Below are positions 53,535 through 63,848 of a stretch of DNA of 64,000 nucleotides, one piece after another. Source of the stretch: Diplolepis rosae (Eukaryota > Arthropoda > Insecta > Hymenoptera > Diplolepididae). The position numbers and the translations under genes were made by a program. The notes beneath the pieces are model-generated. The model was given only the letters and a program-made list of their open reading frames with translations. It had not been told where the DNA came from and did no database searches. The stretch spans positions 930,001 through 994,000 of the forward strand of contig JAPYXD010000275.1 of the NCBI GenBank assembly GCA_030998225.1, given 5' to 3'. The number at the start of each line of letters is the position of its first letter. Position 1 is the first letter of the stretch.

Positions 53535-53850
53535 TTTAATATTTTAATTTAAGCCTCTATTAGCCTTAAGTAAGACATTCTTATCATGACAAGCGCGTTT
53601 CGCGCTCGACTTTTTACTTCATATCTATTATAGTCACATTTGAATCACTTGTTGACATTTGACATTTGTTCTATATCTTTTATATATAATTTACTAAATT
53701 TGTCTCCAAAATTTTTTCCGTATTTCGCGTAGAGTTTTGTTTATAATGAGGTTTTATTTTTATTTTTAATAATATTTTTCATAAACAAAAATATTATTTC
53801 ATATGGAAAAATGTTCGATACCAAAGTTGTAGATTTTGGAAAACAGAATT
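53535..53850 (+). repeat. R repeat plus 150-bp-type repeat
   Basis: TTTAAGCCTCTATTAGCCTTAAG keeps the paired TTAA layout. It is followed by CATTCTTATCATGACAAGCG, GCGTTTCGCGCTCGAC and TTTGTCTCCAAAATTTTTTC. Confidence 0.65.
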
Positions 53851-53859
53851 TTTCAAAAA

Positions 53860-54635
53860 AGTAATCCATGATTTATGGAAATCCAAACATTTTTATGTTT
53901 CATTATGCAAAATAAATTAAACTAAACAATAAATTTGACTAATTTTGACAAATTTACTATTGCAATAATTTGATCATTATATTTCATTTCTTTTCCATAA
54001 TAAAATATATTTTTAATGATAAAAGTATTCCGTAAAGTGCTTAAGTGAAAAGTCCTAATATGACAGAAAATAATCTACTTTATTATTTACAATAACCTAA
54101 ATCCACTGCAAAAATGATTTGATAATTTTATATAAGGCATAAGTTGCCAAGTGTACCACCAAAGAAATTTCCTTGTTCTACATTTTTTGAAATTTTGAAA
54201 AAATGTTGTATTAAATACGAACTTATAATTCTGAAAATGATTTTGCATTAGGACCATACAGTTAATAAATTACAGGGGTGGTAAATTTACACTTTTAACT
54301 TAACCACTTTTTTTGGAAAAATTGTAGCTTTTTCCCATTCTTTTCAATGGTTCTAACTATTTTGAAAAAAAAAAATTTTCATATAAATTTTTCAGTTTGA
54401 ATATTGTTTTTGCATTTTTTTGGAAAAAGAAGCTTCAAAATATGTGAATTACATAATGGGATGAACATTTTGTTCTGATGTTCATATGCAAATGTGTATA
54501 AAATTTAATAATATTTTTAACACTCCAATACTTCCAAAATTTACAGAACGTTCCTTCAATAAAATTACATTTTTGAAGAAAGTCATTGTCAGGATAAGCA
54601 GATGATTTTCACATTTTTGACATTTCTATTTTTGA
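53860..54635. other. AT-rich DNA, no gene
   Basis: No repeat or gene recognised. Confidence 0.4.
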
Positions 54636-54639
54636 CACG

Positions 54640-54830
54640 CGATAAATGTCACTCGAAACCAGACTGCTCGATTTGACTTCCAAATCACCTTATCAGTAAT
54701 AAGACTTTTTAGCAAATGAGCAATAAATTATGCATACTCTGAATAATTCTTTAAGAATAATTATAGTACGGAAATCAAAAAAGTTAATTATTTATTGTTA
54801 GAGGATATACTGCAATTTGAGATTTAAAAA
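54640..54830 (+). repeat. Old direct duplication, second copy
   Basis: Diverged match to 49435-49640: TGCTCGATTTGACTTCCAAA, ATCAGTAATAAGACTTTTTA and ATTTATTGTTAGAGGATATA. Confidence 0.65.
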
Positions 54831-54959
54831 AATAGTTTTTTTTATCGCTGATGATTGAAACTTACGTCAAAAGATTAATCATCATTTATAGGTAGTTTAT
54901 AAAAAGTAATTTTCTCTATCAAAAATTTATCAAATTATTTTGAATCTATTTTAAAAAAT

Positions 54960-55435
54960 GTTTGAACTCAATTGATTATATAAAACCCACAAGCGGTGGC
55001 AGTTTTCCTTTAGGAGAAAATCTTGTGCGAGACACTAATGTGCAAAAATTCACACGTGTCTTCCCATCGACTTCACGGTACGTAACTATGCCATCAAAGT
55101 TGCTTTCAACACGGTTTTTGTCGGAGGCGACAAAATCCTCGTCGAAGTACAGCGTGACGTAAAGCTTGTTCTGAATTCATGATTGACACAAGTAATTGGA
55201 TAAACTACTTGCTCAATCATGAAAAAAGAGAACTCTTCTCGTGTATTCTTGGAGAAACAAGTTTGCAAACTTTAAAACATTTTTAACACACGTGCGAGGC
55301 TTTCGGATCAAACTGTATAGACAATCATAAAGAATATTCAAAACTAATATTGCAATTTGCAGATGGAAAGGTTTCAAGTTTGATTACAGATGAAAATAAT
55401 TATACATGTTTATTAGTCGTATTTAATTCGTTTGC
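54960..55435 (+). other. Possible decayed coding DNA, unknown product
   Basis: Four short frames on the plus strand follow one another with frame changes: 54962-55162, about 55045-55181 (includes AIKVAFNTVFVGGDKILVEV), about 55152-55277 (includes MIDTSNWINYLLNHEKRELF) and about 55287-55435 (includes EYSKLILQFADGKVSSLI). Codon content looks more protein-like than most AT-rich frames nearby, and the last frame runs straight into a GC-rich repeat. I recognise no domain, so this may be a degenerate gene, part of an unknown mobile element, or chance. Confidence 0.3.
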
Positions 55436-56560
55436 CCGAGTGGAAATTTGTCATGGCGCTAGCCAGGCCCCAACCAGGAAAAACCGGGCCCCAACTTGGG
55501 TATCGAGGCAGGACCAAATCGCAAATGAAACGCCTAACCCGACCAAAGCCTACCTTATGGCCCAGTTTGGTCCCAACTTGGCACCGTTCATTTTGTGAGT
55601 CTCAGCCATATTGAATCAGTGCCTCAGCCATATTAAAATTTTTATTCGATTACTTGTCTGAAAAAATGAATAGAAAAATTATGATAAGGAAGTACAAATT
55701 TATTTACAGAAAACTGTATTTATTAATGATAATATTTATACAAAGATCTACAATTTTGTTCTTATTTTTCGATGCCCATCCCTATCTTTTGAATTAGTAA
55801 AAGTTTTATAATTTTAAATAAGTAATTTTAAAAGTTTTATTATTATCTTTATTCTGCTGAAAGTTGTCAATTGAAAAATGGCAGCTAAAAAGTCAAAATA
55901 AGTTTCTTGATCTCCCGATCCCATGCAGAAGCTTTACTGTCACCCTGGCCTGGCCCAAACCGGGAATCCCAAATAAGGGATGAAACACACAACCCGACTA
56001 GGGCCAGATCTGGCTGCACAGGATCTGACGAGGCTGTAATCGGGGACTGGTTGGGCCCGAACTGGCACTGGTCAGGCCGTGTGTTTTATCACCAGTCTGG
56101 GCCATGTCTGACAATTTCTGCACTGGATATACAGATCTCCAAAGCTTAAAACACGGCCCAATGTTGGCCCAGTCTCTGCAGCTTTGCAATAATCATTATT
56201 AGGCCAATATCAGCATTTAACTTAGCCCAGTATTGCACCAGCATTGGTAACAAATCTCGAATATTCAGATTTGCCTGAATTATGCCGTATCGTGGCCCAG
56301 TAACGGCTCATTTCTAGTCCAAGACTAAAATCTTCTATGACAGAATCTAGGTAAATTGAAAAGCCATAGCTGAATCCCAATAAAGCCCCAATACTAGACC
56401 AAAGTTAACTTTGCTTCAATGAAACAATGTTAAGCCAAGATTGTGCAATGGCAGCTCAAATTGTGGCAATATCAGTTGCCAGGTGCCATTTTGTATTCTA
56501 CACTATGGTTTTTATAGATTATCACTTCCTTCAAGGATTATTTCTATTCTATTGAATAAA
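55436..56560. repeat. GC-rich repeat units (GATCTGGGCC and GGCCCAAT types)
   Basis: 55440-55600 and 55918-56135 match units of the 42.8-44.2 kb array (CCCATGCAGAAGCTTTACTG start, TTTCTGCACTGG end, GGGATGAAACACACAACCCG). 56155-56480 has TTGGCCCAGT and TAGCCCAGTATTG words like 29.3-29.7 kb. 55640-55900 between them is AT-rich. Frames are artefacts. Confidence 0.6.
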
Positions 56561-56564
56561 ACGT

Positions 56565-57060
56565 TTTCTCTACAATTTTTATGCCAATATTGAAAATTTT
56601 CTCATGGTTGATAAAAAATTTGCATAAATAGTTTCCAGTGTGTTTCTGGAGATATTGCGCGTCCCTGAAAAGGTTAGAACAGTTGGAGGAGTAGTGTAAG
56701 CGTATAAGAAGTCAGAGGTGGAGGAGGAACGAATAAAGAAAGATAGGAAAGGCATCTGCCTCACAATTAAACGAAGCCTCGGAAGCCCTCGAAGCAAGCG
56801 GCCACCGAGCAGTCAACAGCTGCGCATGTGAATACTAATTTGAAATTTTCATACAATCTCACACCCGCGCACACGTTGCACACTTTTATGAGTATGTACA
56901 TCGATAGGAGTGCACGCTCCTCTTCGAGAAATCGAGTCGAATACCGTCTCCTACAGGAAGAATGAAAGAGCAAGAGCGACGAAGAGAGACACTGAACATA
57001 AACAACGTCTCCTAGGTTGTGAATGCTTTTTTAAAAAAATGAGCACCTCCTTTTCAAAAA
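56565..57060. other. Non-repetitive island, no assignable gene
   Basis: 56600-57000 is less AT-rich with no copy here. The minus-strand frames (56579-56797 and 56767-56973) have no recognisable domain. Confidence 0.35.
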
Positions 57061-57114
57061 CCCGCTAATTACTAGATAACAATTTTTCAAGATCCTCTAA
57101 AATGATCACAACTT

Positions 57115-58200
57115 GGAAAAAATCCCAGTCCTGGCCCCAGCTCTGCGTGTAACGCAAAACCAGGTCTGCGCCTGGATAGAGGCTTGTGATTGGATATTTC
57201 AAAGATTTCTGGTGCAAAATTAGGCACGGTCTCAAATTTACCCAAAACTCCAAAAATATTAGTTAAGTTTAGCCGCCAACATTGTGCCAATGCTGGTTTC
57301 ATAACCACGACCAGCACTTGGTGACTAATATCTAGCCTAATATTATTTAACAAGCATTGGCTGTGGAAAGTTGGTCAAGTTCGGCCCGTGTTTTCAAATA
57401 TAACAATTCCCTTTATTTGGGCGTGATCTGGATTTAAAGACTGAACCAGACCAGGGCCCGATCAATCCAAACTAAGGATGTCATGTTTGAACCAGATATG
57501 AGCCCTTATGAAATTTCTGCACGGGTTAGCTCATGCAATTACGTTTCTTTTACTTTCTTGGCAGCCAAGCTAGGCCCAGGCCTGACCAGAGGTCATGGGA
57601 CTCATTTCTGACACGGGCAAATACCCAAAAAGCAATTTTACCTACAAAATCATATTCCAGTAATTAAATTCCAGTACTTGCCATAGCCCTGCGTGTAACG
57701 CCAATCCAGGTCTGGGCCAGGACAGACGCCTGTGGTTGGATATTTCAGAGATTTCTGATGGAAAATTAGGCACGGTTTCAAATTCACCCAAAACTGCAAA
57801 AATATTAATTATGTTCAGCCGCCAACATTGCGCCAATGCTGGTTTCATAACCACGACCAGCACTTGGTGACTAATATCTAGCCTAATATTATTTAACAAG
57901 CATTGGCTGTGGAAAGTTGGTCAAGTTCGGCCCGTGTTTTCAAATATAACAATTCCCTTGATCTGAGCCTAACCTGGATTTAAACACTGAACCAGACCAG
58001 GGCCCGGTCATTTCAAACCAAGGATGTCATGTTTGAACCAGATATGAGCTCTTATGAAATTTCTGCACGGGTTAGCTCATGAAATTACGTTACTTTTCCT
58101 TTCTTGGCAGCCAAGTTAGGCCCAGGCCTGACCAGAGGTCATAGGCTTTGCTTCTGCTACGAGAAAATGCCTAAAAAATAATTTTACCCTACAGAATCAT
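57115..58200 (+). repeat. Recent 546-bp tandem duplication of a GC-rich element
   Basis: CAAGCATTGGCTGTGGAAAG occurs at 57351 and 57897. Long flanking stretches (GCCAACATTGTGCCAATGCT, CCACGACCAGCACTTGGTGA, GGATGTCATGTTTGAACCAG, GGCCCAGGCCTGACCAGAGG) repeat at the same 546-bp offset with few differences. TTTCTGCACGGG is present in each unit. The paired minus frames that both begin MLNNIRLDISHQVLVVVMKP are copies of each other, not genes. Confidence 0.92.
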
Positions 58201-58204
58201 ATTT

Positions 58205-59036
58205 TTAACTTTTTTAATAAAGAGATAAAGACATAACTGAAAATTCCATTAATTTATTATTCTTCAGTTAGGAGTTGATACTTGATTCAGAGAGGTTTTT
58301 TAATATTTTACAAATCATCCGCAAATATGTTTACATTTCATCCCGTTTATGAATCCCTCGATGCGTCTGGAAATTCATCCCCAATTTATCTAGCCCCATA
58401 TTTCCATAACGATTTCACAGTCGTCTTACGCTCTCTTTTATAAAACATGCGACCAAAATATTTATGAAGTTGTATCCGTTATTTTGATAAGCGTACTCCA
58501 ATTGAGGTCGGTCCGATTTTGACAAGGAAAGGGCGTTGAGAGTGCGAGTATAAACGCGTCGACGTTTCATCCCCTAGAGATCGAGCTAAAATCGTACTTC
58601 TGTACTCTAATATCAATTTTAGGGTGAGTTTATTCAGGGGATGTGCTTGCATATGTAAAGAAAGCTTTGCAAAAGTTTTTACACAGTTATTAACTTGCAA
58701 ACTTACCTGGACAATTTATCCTTTCATGAAAATTGAATGCAAGGGAAAGTTAAGATAAAACACAAGAAATTGTTCTATGAAAAATATACAAAGACCATGT
58801 TCAAATTTAATGCCCAAAAGTCGTAATTACCTGTCTGACACTTAAAGCTTGGCCCCAGCCGGGCCCAGGTATGATAAAACTAGGCCGAAGACTTCAGATC
58901 TAGCTTGAGTTACACTCTGAATAAAACACTAAATCTGGCCAGAACCTGGCTAGATTGCCAAGATTGACCCTTCTTATAAATTATAAAATAAAAAGAAAAT
59001 GAAAAAAAATTTTCGATTATCTAAATTTAGTTCTAA
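58205..59036. other. Mostly non-repetitive DNA, no assignable gene
   Basis: 58300-58650 is less AT-rich. 58845-58955 has GGCCCCAGCCGGGCCCAGG words of the GC-rich repeat type. Confidence 0.4.
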
Positions 59037-59044
59037 AGTCTTAA

Positions 59045-59766
59045 GGAGTCATACGACTCTAGCCCCCTCCCCCCCTGCCCCACAGAAAAGGCTATTTTTA
59101 TACATTTTTTTTCAAAGCTGATAATATAAATATTGATATAAAACTTGTTGTGTTTAATAAATAAACTCTTAAAATACATGAAAAAAAAAAAAATTTTCTC
59201 GATTTTACACAGTTTTTGTATACAAAAATGTTAGGCAAACACAACTCTTGGAAAAGTAGGTAGGTCGCTTGCGTAAATGATTTCTCCATGAAGGACCATC
59301 TGGAACAGATAAAGCAAAGAGTTTTAGATTTAGTACGACAGTAGCTATATCTTGAACCGCAACTAATCAAATTCATGCAAAACTTTCAAAATTTTGGGAA
59401 TTCTTCGAAAAAATAACGTTTTTGTTTTGCTGTTTTTTGCAAAAAAAAATAGTAAAAAATATAATTTCTACTTAGTTGAGGCCCAGGACATAGCTAAGGA
59501 TGTAAGGAATATGTGGCAAAAATTTCAAGAGGATCAGCTCAGTAGTTCCAAAAAATTCATCTGCACAAGGAGGAAAAAGGTCGTTTCGAAGAAAACGCCT
59601 TTAAAGTTTTTTTTTCGAAAAAATCGTAAAAAAATCTTACCTACGCCCAATCAGCGATGCCTGCATCATACAAAATACCTTCTGAAAAATATTTTAAAAT
59701 ACATATACTTTCGAAAAATGCAAAAAAAAAATTGATTTTTTGAAACGGCTAGAGTGGTATGATCCC
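59045..59766. mobile_element. 722-bp TTAA element, GGRRTCATACNACTCTAG termini
   Basis: TTAA at 59041-59044 and 59767-59770. Left end GGAGTCATACGACTCTAG; right end read inward GGGATCATACCACTCTAG. A variant of the AAAACGCGTTTAAAGTTT motif is near 59592. Frames inside (59098-59376, 59394-59735) are AT-rich and have no domain. Confidence 0.87.
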
Positions 59767-59774
59767 TTAAGGTG

Positions 59775-60515
59775 GTTTTATCATGAAACGAAATCCATGC
59801 TAAAAAGCTGAAATTTCTATTATAGCTTCTTTAATTATTTTAGAATACACTTGTAAAGTTTTAGGTTGCTTGACCGTCTAGTTATAGAGAAATAATTAAT
59901 TAATCGAAGAAGACAGCAGTGAGCACGTGGCAACGTCGCAACGCATGATCGAGCGTACACGTACGTACATAACTCAATAGATGATATATCACACAAAAGT
60001 GAATGTTTCTTTCTACATTAATAATTAATCTATAAGGCGATATTTTAGTTTTTAGTTTACTATGCGGTTTCCAGTAGGATGGGTCGTGGCTCTCGCACTC
60101 GCTTCAGCGCGATTTTTGTCAACAATCTTGTCACGGTTTTGCTTACTTCGCTCAATATTTGCTTTCCGCACATTTTCTCTCCTCGTTAATTCTTTTTCTT
60201 TATGAATCTACCTTTGTGTCTCACCTCATCAGACATTTTTACAAACTAATCAAACAACAACAACAACCGTAAAGTAGGTTAGATTTTTATACATGTGCAC
60301 TTGAACATGGCGGACTCTAGGAGTGAGAGAGTGCGACGTTGCCACATTGCTTCTTTCAAAAGTCATATGGCCGTGAATACGCAAACCGGTGAGAGATATC
60401 TTTTTATTAATTCATTTATTATTCTCATTTACATCGCGGAACCGTCACAAATGTCAATCTTAATTAATTTTAGGATTTTTTAGTATCATTTATTAAAAAA
60501 TTATTCACATATTTG
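59775..60515 (+). other. Non-repetitive DNA with a possible first exon
   Basis: 60307-60388 begins with ATG in good context (GAACATGGCG), encodes MADSRSERVRRCHIASFKSH and seven more residues, and ends at CCG|GTGAGA, a plausible splice donor. The preceding 350 bp are less AT-rich and non-repetitive. No later exon or known domain was found in the window, so it is only a candidate. TGCGACGTTGCCAC at 60332-60345 has an exact inverted copy at 59927-59940. Confidence 0.3.
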
Positions 60516-60980
60516 CAGTAGTTTTGTACATTCAACGTAGCTTTATTATTTGAAGACATTTTTAATGCATTTTACTGAAATTTCCAGCAAAATTTATAAG
60601 AAAACAGCCTATGGCTGAAAATTGTGAAAAGTGTCAAAAACTGCCGCATTGGGTTTTCAGTTGTTTTTCGCACAAAAATCGATTCGGCTGCGGTTTAAAA
60701 GGTTACATGTCAATCATTTAAACAAAAAAGATGATATTATCGTGTTTGGTGCATTGAAGTGTCATAAAAAACTGTAAGTCTGTTAATTTGACAGTCGTTG
60801 CGTTTATGCATAATTGTGCTCGCTTTTTCGTTGAAATAGCTTCAGAATTGTATTTTTCCAGATTGAAAATGGTCAAACGAAAGGAAATATCTGCCGAGAA
60901 ACGGGCCCAAATCATTATTTTGCGAAAATAGGCAAAACCTATCGAGAAATAGCCAAAATATTGAAAATATCTTTATGTGC

Positions 60981-61615
60981 CTCAGCCGCGGAAACTCGTT
61001 TTTCCGTTACAGCTGAGAGTAAAGCAATGTTATATATTCCGTTACAGAGGAATACAATGTAGAAATTGAACTGCGCATGCGAATTACAGTCTTACAGCGG
61101 AACGCAATCTATTTCTTATTCTTCTTCTTCTCACTTCTTCTTCTTCTCACTTCTTCTTCGTACAGCGGAACGCAATCTATTTCTTATTCTTCTTCTTCTC
61201 ACTTCTTCTTCGTACAGCGTTAGCACTGACTACTACACAACACCGATAAAATCAAAATGGCCGGGACTAGTCGACAATTTGGGCCCGCTTCGTACAACTA
61301 GCGCAGCAAACAACTACAATAAGTACTAGATTAGATTCCAATGTACGCATAAAAACTCGTATCCGCACCACAGTCACATAAAATAGAATATGTGCCAATG
61401 CACATAATTCGGGACATTACGAGACTCGCGATAATGCTCGCAGGACTGATCGCGCCTCGGATTCGTCTCGGCTTTGCCTCAGCTACGTCTCGGCTACGCC
61501 TCGACTACGCCTTGGCTTCGATCTCCTGCGAACATTGTCGCTCGTCACGCAATCACCCTCATTGTGTGCCTCGGCACATAATATACTATTGTGTTCAGTT
61601 CATACGGCCATAAGA
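60981..61615. mobile_element. Insertion inside the Tc1 transposase, with CTT repeats and a hairpin
   Basis: Foreign to the transposase frame on both sides. 61088-61220 holds two copies of a unit with ACAGCGGAACGCAATCTATT and TTCTTCTTCTCACTTCTTC runs. 61384-61594 is a foldback (see next). Exact ends are uncertain by about 10 bp and no target duplication was identified. Confidence 0.65.
61384..61594. repeat. Foldback with GC-rich centre
   Basis: ATATGTGCCAATGCACATAA and GACTCGCGATAATGCTCGCAG pair with CGAACATTGTCGCTCGTC and GTGTGCCTCGGCACATAATA. Each tip is itself a small hairpin (GTGCCAATGCAC, GTGCCTCGGCAC). The loop is a short run of CCTCGGCTTTGCCTCAGCTA-like words. Confidence 0.72.
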
Positions 61616-62649
61616 AGATATCGGGAAACTGGACAAAATACTAACAGAAAACGATCTGGTTGACCAAGAAAGACAAATCAAAGAATCGACAACAAAATAT
61701 ATGTAATAAGTAAGGGGAATCGACAGAAATCTACATCAGAAATTCGTGCTGAAATCAATGAAGACTTGGATTCACAAATATCGCTCACAACAGTCAAAGG
61801 CCGGCTTAAAGAAAAAGGTATAATTTGACGCATTGCTGTCAGAAAGCCACTTCTGCGGCCAGTAAATAAACAAAAAAGACTGAAGTTCGCTCAAGAACGT
61901 GTTGACTGGACGATTGATCAGTGGAAATCATTTTTATGGACAGACGAATCAAAATTCGAACATTTCGGTAGCCATCGGCGTCAATATGTTCGCAGAAAAG
62001 TCAATGAAAGATTCAAACCAGATTGTATTGTACAAACTATAAAACATGGCGGTGGCTCAGTAATGGTTTGGGGCTGTTTCAGCCACGCTGGCGTTGGTCA
62101 ACTTAAAAAAATTGAAGGAATTATGAAAAAAGAACAGTATCACAGTATACTCCAACGCCATGCAATACCATCTGGCATCAATTTAATTGGTCGTGGATTC
62201 GTTTTCCAACAAGATAACGATCCGAAACATACATCAAAACTTTGTACTTCTTATTTGGAATGAAAAAAAGTCGCAGGTGACCTTAATATAATGGAATGGC
62301 CGCCTTAATCCCCCGATTTAAATCCCATCGAGCTATTGTGGGAAGAATTGGACCGACGTGTGAGAGATCTAAAGCCAACAAGCCTTCCTGGCCTCGGGGA
62401 TTGTTTGAACGAAGCGTGGAATAATATTTTACCTCACACACTTCAAAAACTCATCGAAAGAATGCCAAAATTGTGCGCTGCAGTCATTAAAGCAAAAGGT
62501 GGCCATTTTCAAGAAAATCGCTTGAAGTAACATATTCACTGTTTCCTTATAAATTTTGATGAAAATTTCAGTAAAATGCATTAAAGATGTCTTCGAATCA
62601 TGAAGCTACATTGAACGTACAAAACTACTACTTTCCGACTGTACTGTAT

Positions 62650-63465
62650 TTTTAATTTATTTAAATTAGTTAACCAACGATTTTATTTTTTTCTATTCTG
62701 CCTTACTAAGATGTTTGTGCGCATAAAAAATGTGTTTCTCATATATTGTTTATAAATTTGTATATATTAATAAAAATATGCTTAAAAATTGCGTATTTTA
62801 CAGGAAAGCTACGTGTTTCAAAGGGTTAAAAGATCTGTAAAAAATAATCTGATGTAGTCAATATTGTTAGATGGGAAATGTGGGGAGGGGTTAGAAGGTG
62901 ATTTAGGATTGAATCTACCATGTAGGGTACAAGTTTACACAATTTATAACTGAAACGAATCTGCCGATCACAGTTTAGTAATATTTCCACGTCAGAGGGA
63001 GGATCGAGTTGTAAAATGAAAGACATTTTAATAAATTTAAAGCAGCTTAATCGCTTATGCATGCAGGATCGCGGATTTGTCTCGCGTAAGCTGAGAATGT
63101 CCACGTGCGGAGTCTGTACCTTCGTTCGTATTTTCAGTTTGAAGCATGTGTACTGTGCAGTAACTGTAGAACGAGCCCTTCTCTCATACCATCCTATACC
63201 CGAAATGGCACGCGTGGGGTGTCCATGCACGTGTTCAAAGGGTGTCCACCCTTGTACATTTTGCTCGAGCAAGGTGTCACCCTGCTTTGTGTATTATTCT
63301 CATTTATTATACTGAGTAGTTCTTGAGTCACTAATCAGAATGTGTGATTTTGAAACAATTAATGTGTATGGGGACATTTTTTTCAAATTTAAGTTACAGT
63401 TAGGAGGCAAACATGATTTATCAAATTACCAATTGTTCTAATTTTTATATTTCCGATTCATCACA
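62650..63465. other. Non-repetitive DNA, no assignable gene
   Basis: 63000-63300 is less AT-rich. Frames on both strands (62826-63272 minus, 63016-63326 plus) overlap each other without recognisable domains, so I do not call a gene. Confidence 0.35.
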
Positions 63466-63468
63466 TAA

Positions 63469-63848
63469 CCCTGGCGAAAGCGTTGGATAGGAATTCATTT
63501 AATTAAAAAATTAAAAATTAATTTTCAATTAAAATTAATCCTAATCATTCCGACCTCGGATTCATTCGGATTGAATCTGATTGAAAATTTGGTTTGGATC
63601 AATCCAAGCTCAGATTGATTCGGATTGAAAACTTGGTTTCGGATTGGTTCGGACTCATTCGAATTGTTGCCTCGGATTAAATCGGATTAGGTCGGATCGA
63701 TTTTTTGCCGTTTTTCATCAAACGAGTTATAAAACGTTTCTTAGATTGGTTCGGGATGATTCGCATTGGCTCAGATACAGATATCGGAATGAATCGGAAC
63801 AGTTCTGATTGCCTCGGAAATAATTTCTATCCGGTACTTTCGCCAGGG
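63469..63848. mobile_element. MITE, CCCTGGCGAAAG termini, filled with GGATTCGGATTG repeats
   Basis: Starts CCCTGGCGAAAGCGTTGGAT and ends ATCCGGTACTTTCGCCAGGG; AA flanks both ends. The interior is a degenerate array of GATTCGGATTGAAAAC-like units, the inverse type of 41370-41530. 380 bp. Confidence 0.75.

Larger units (their letters stand above)
60869..62530 (+). pseudogene. Tc1-like transposase pseudogene, DD38E spacing
   Basis: The N-terminus MVKRKEISAEKRAQIIILRK is the usual start of the Tc1-type helix-turn-helix domain. A stop at 60929 and a one-base shift follow, then GKTYREIAKILKISLCA. About 640 bp of foreign DNA interrupts, and the frame resumes near 61616 (RYRETGQNTN) and stays in one frame to the stop at 62528-62530. 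The catalytic residues are D (TDESKFEHFG, codon 61943), D (QQDNDPKHTSK, codon 62213) and E (SPDLNPIELLWEELDRR, codon 62330). There are 38 residues between the second D and the E, the spacing of the DD38E branch related to DD34E Tc1 elements. Four in-frame stops (61661, 61826, 62261, 62306) show it is dead. At least two look like C-to-T changes in arginine or glutamine codons. Confidence 0.92.
60516..62646 (+). mobile_element. Tc1-like element with long inverted repeats, decayed
   Basis: Left repeat 60516-60607 (CAGTAGTTTTGTACATTCAA ... TTTATAAGAAAACAG) pairs with right repeat 62539-62646, whose outer end read inward is CAGTACAGTCGGAAAGTAGT next to TA (62647-62648). The left outermost 10 to 15 bp are changed or lost. 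Inside is a broken transposase with a later insertion. Tc1 elements insert at TA. Confidence 0.88.

Noticed and set aside
57087..57899. Two frames beginning MLNNIRLDISHQVLVVVMKP
   Set aside because: Identical starts come from the 546-bp tandem duplication of a GC-rich element; no domain.
61088..61225. CTT-rich run, considered as a serine-rich coding segment
   Set aside because: Microsatellite-like duplicated unit inside an insertion.
62826..63326. 148-codon minus frame and two overlapping plus frames
   Set aside because: Overlapping open frames on both strands in modestly GC-rich DNA; no recognisable domain or splice layout.
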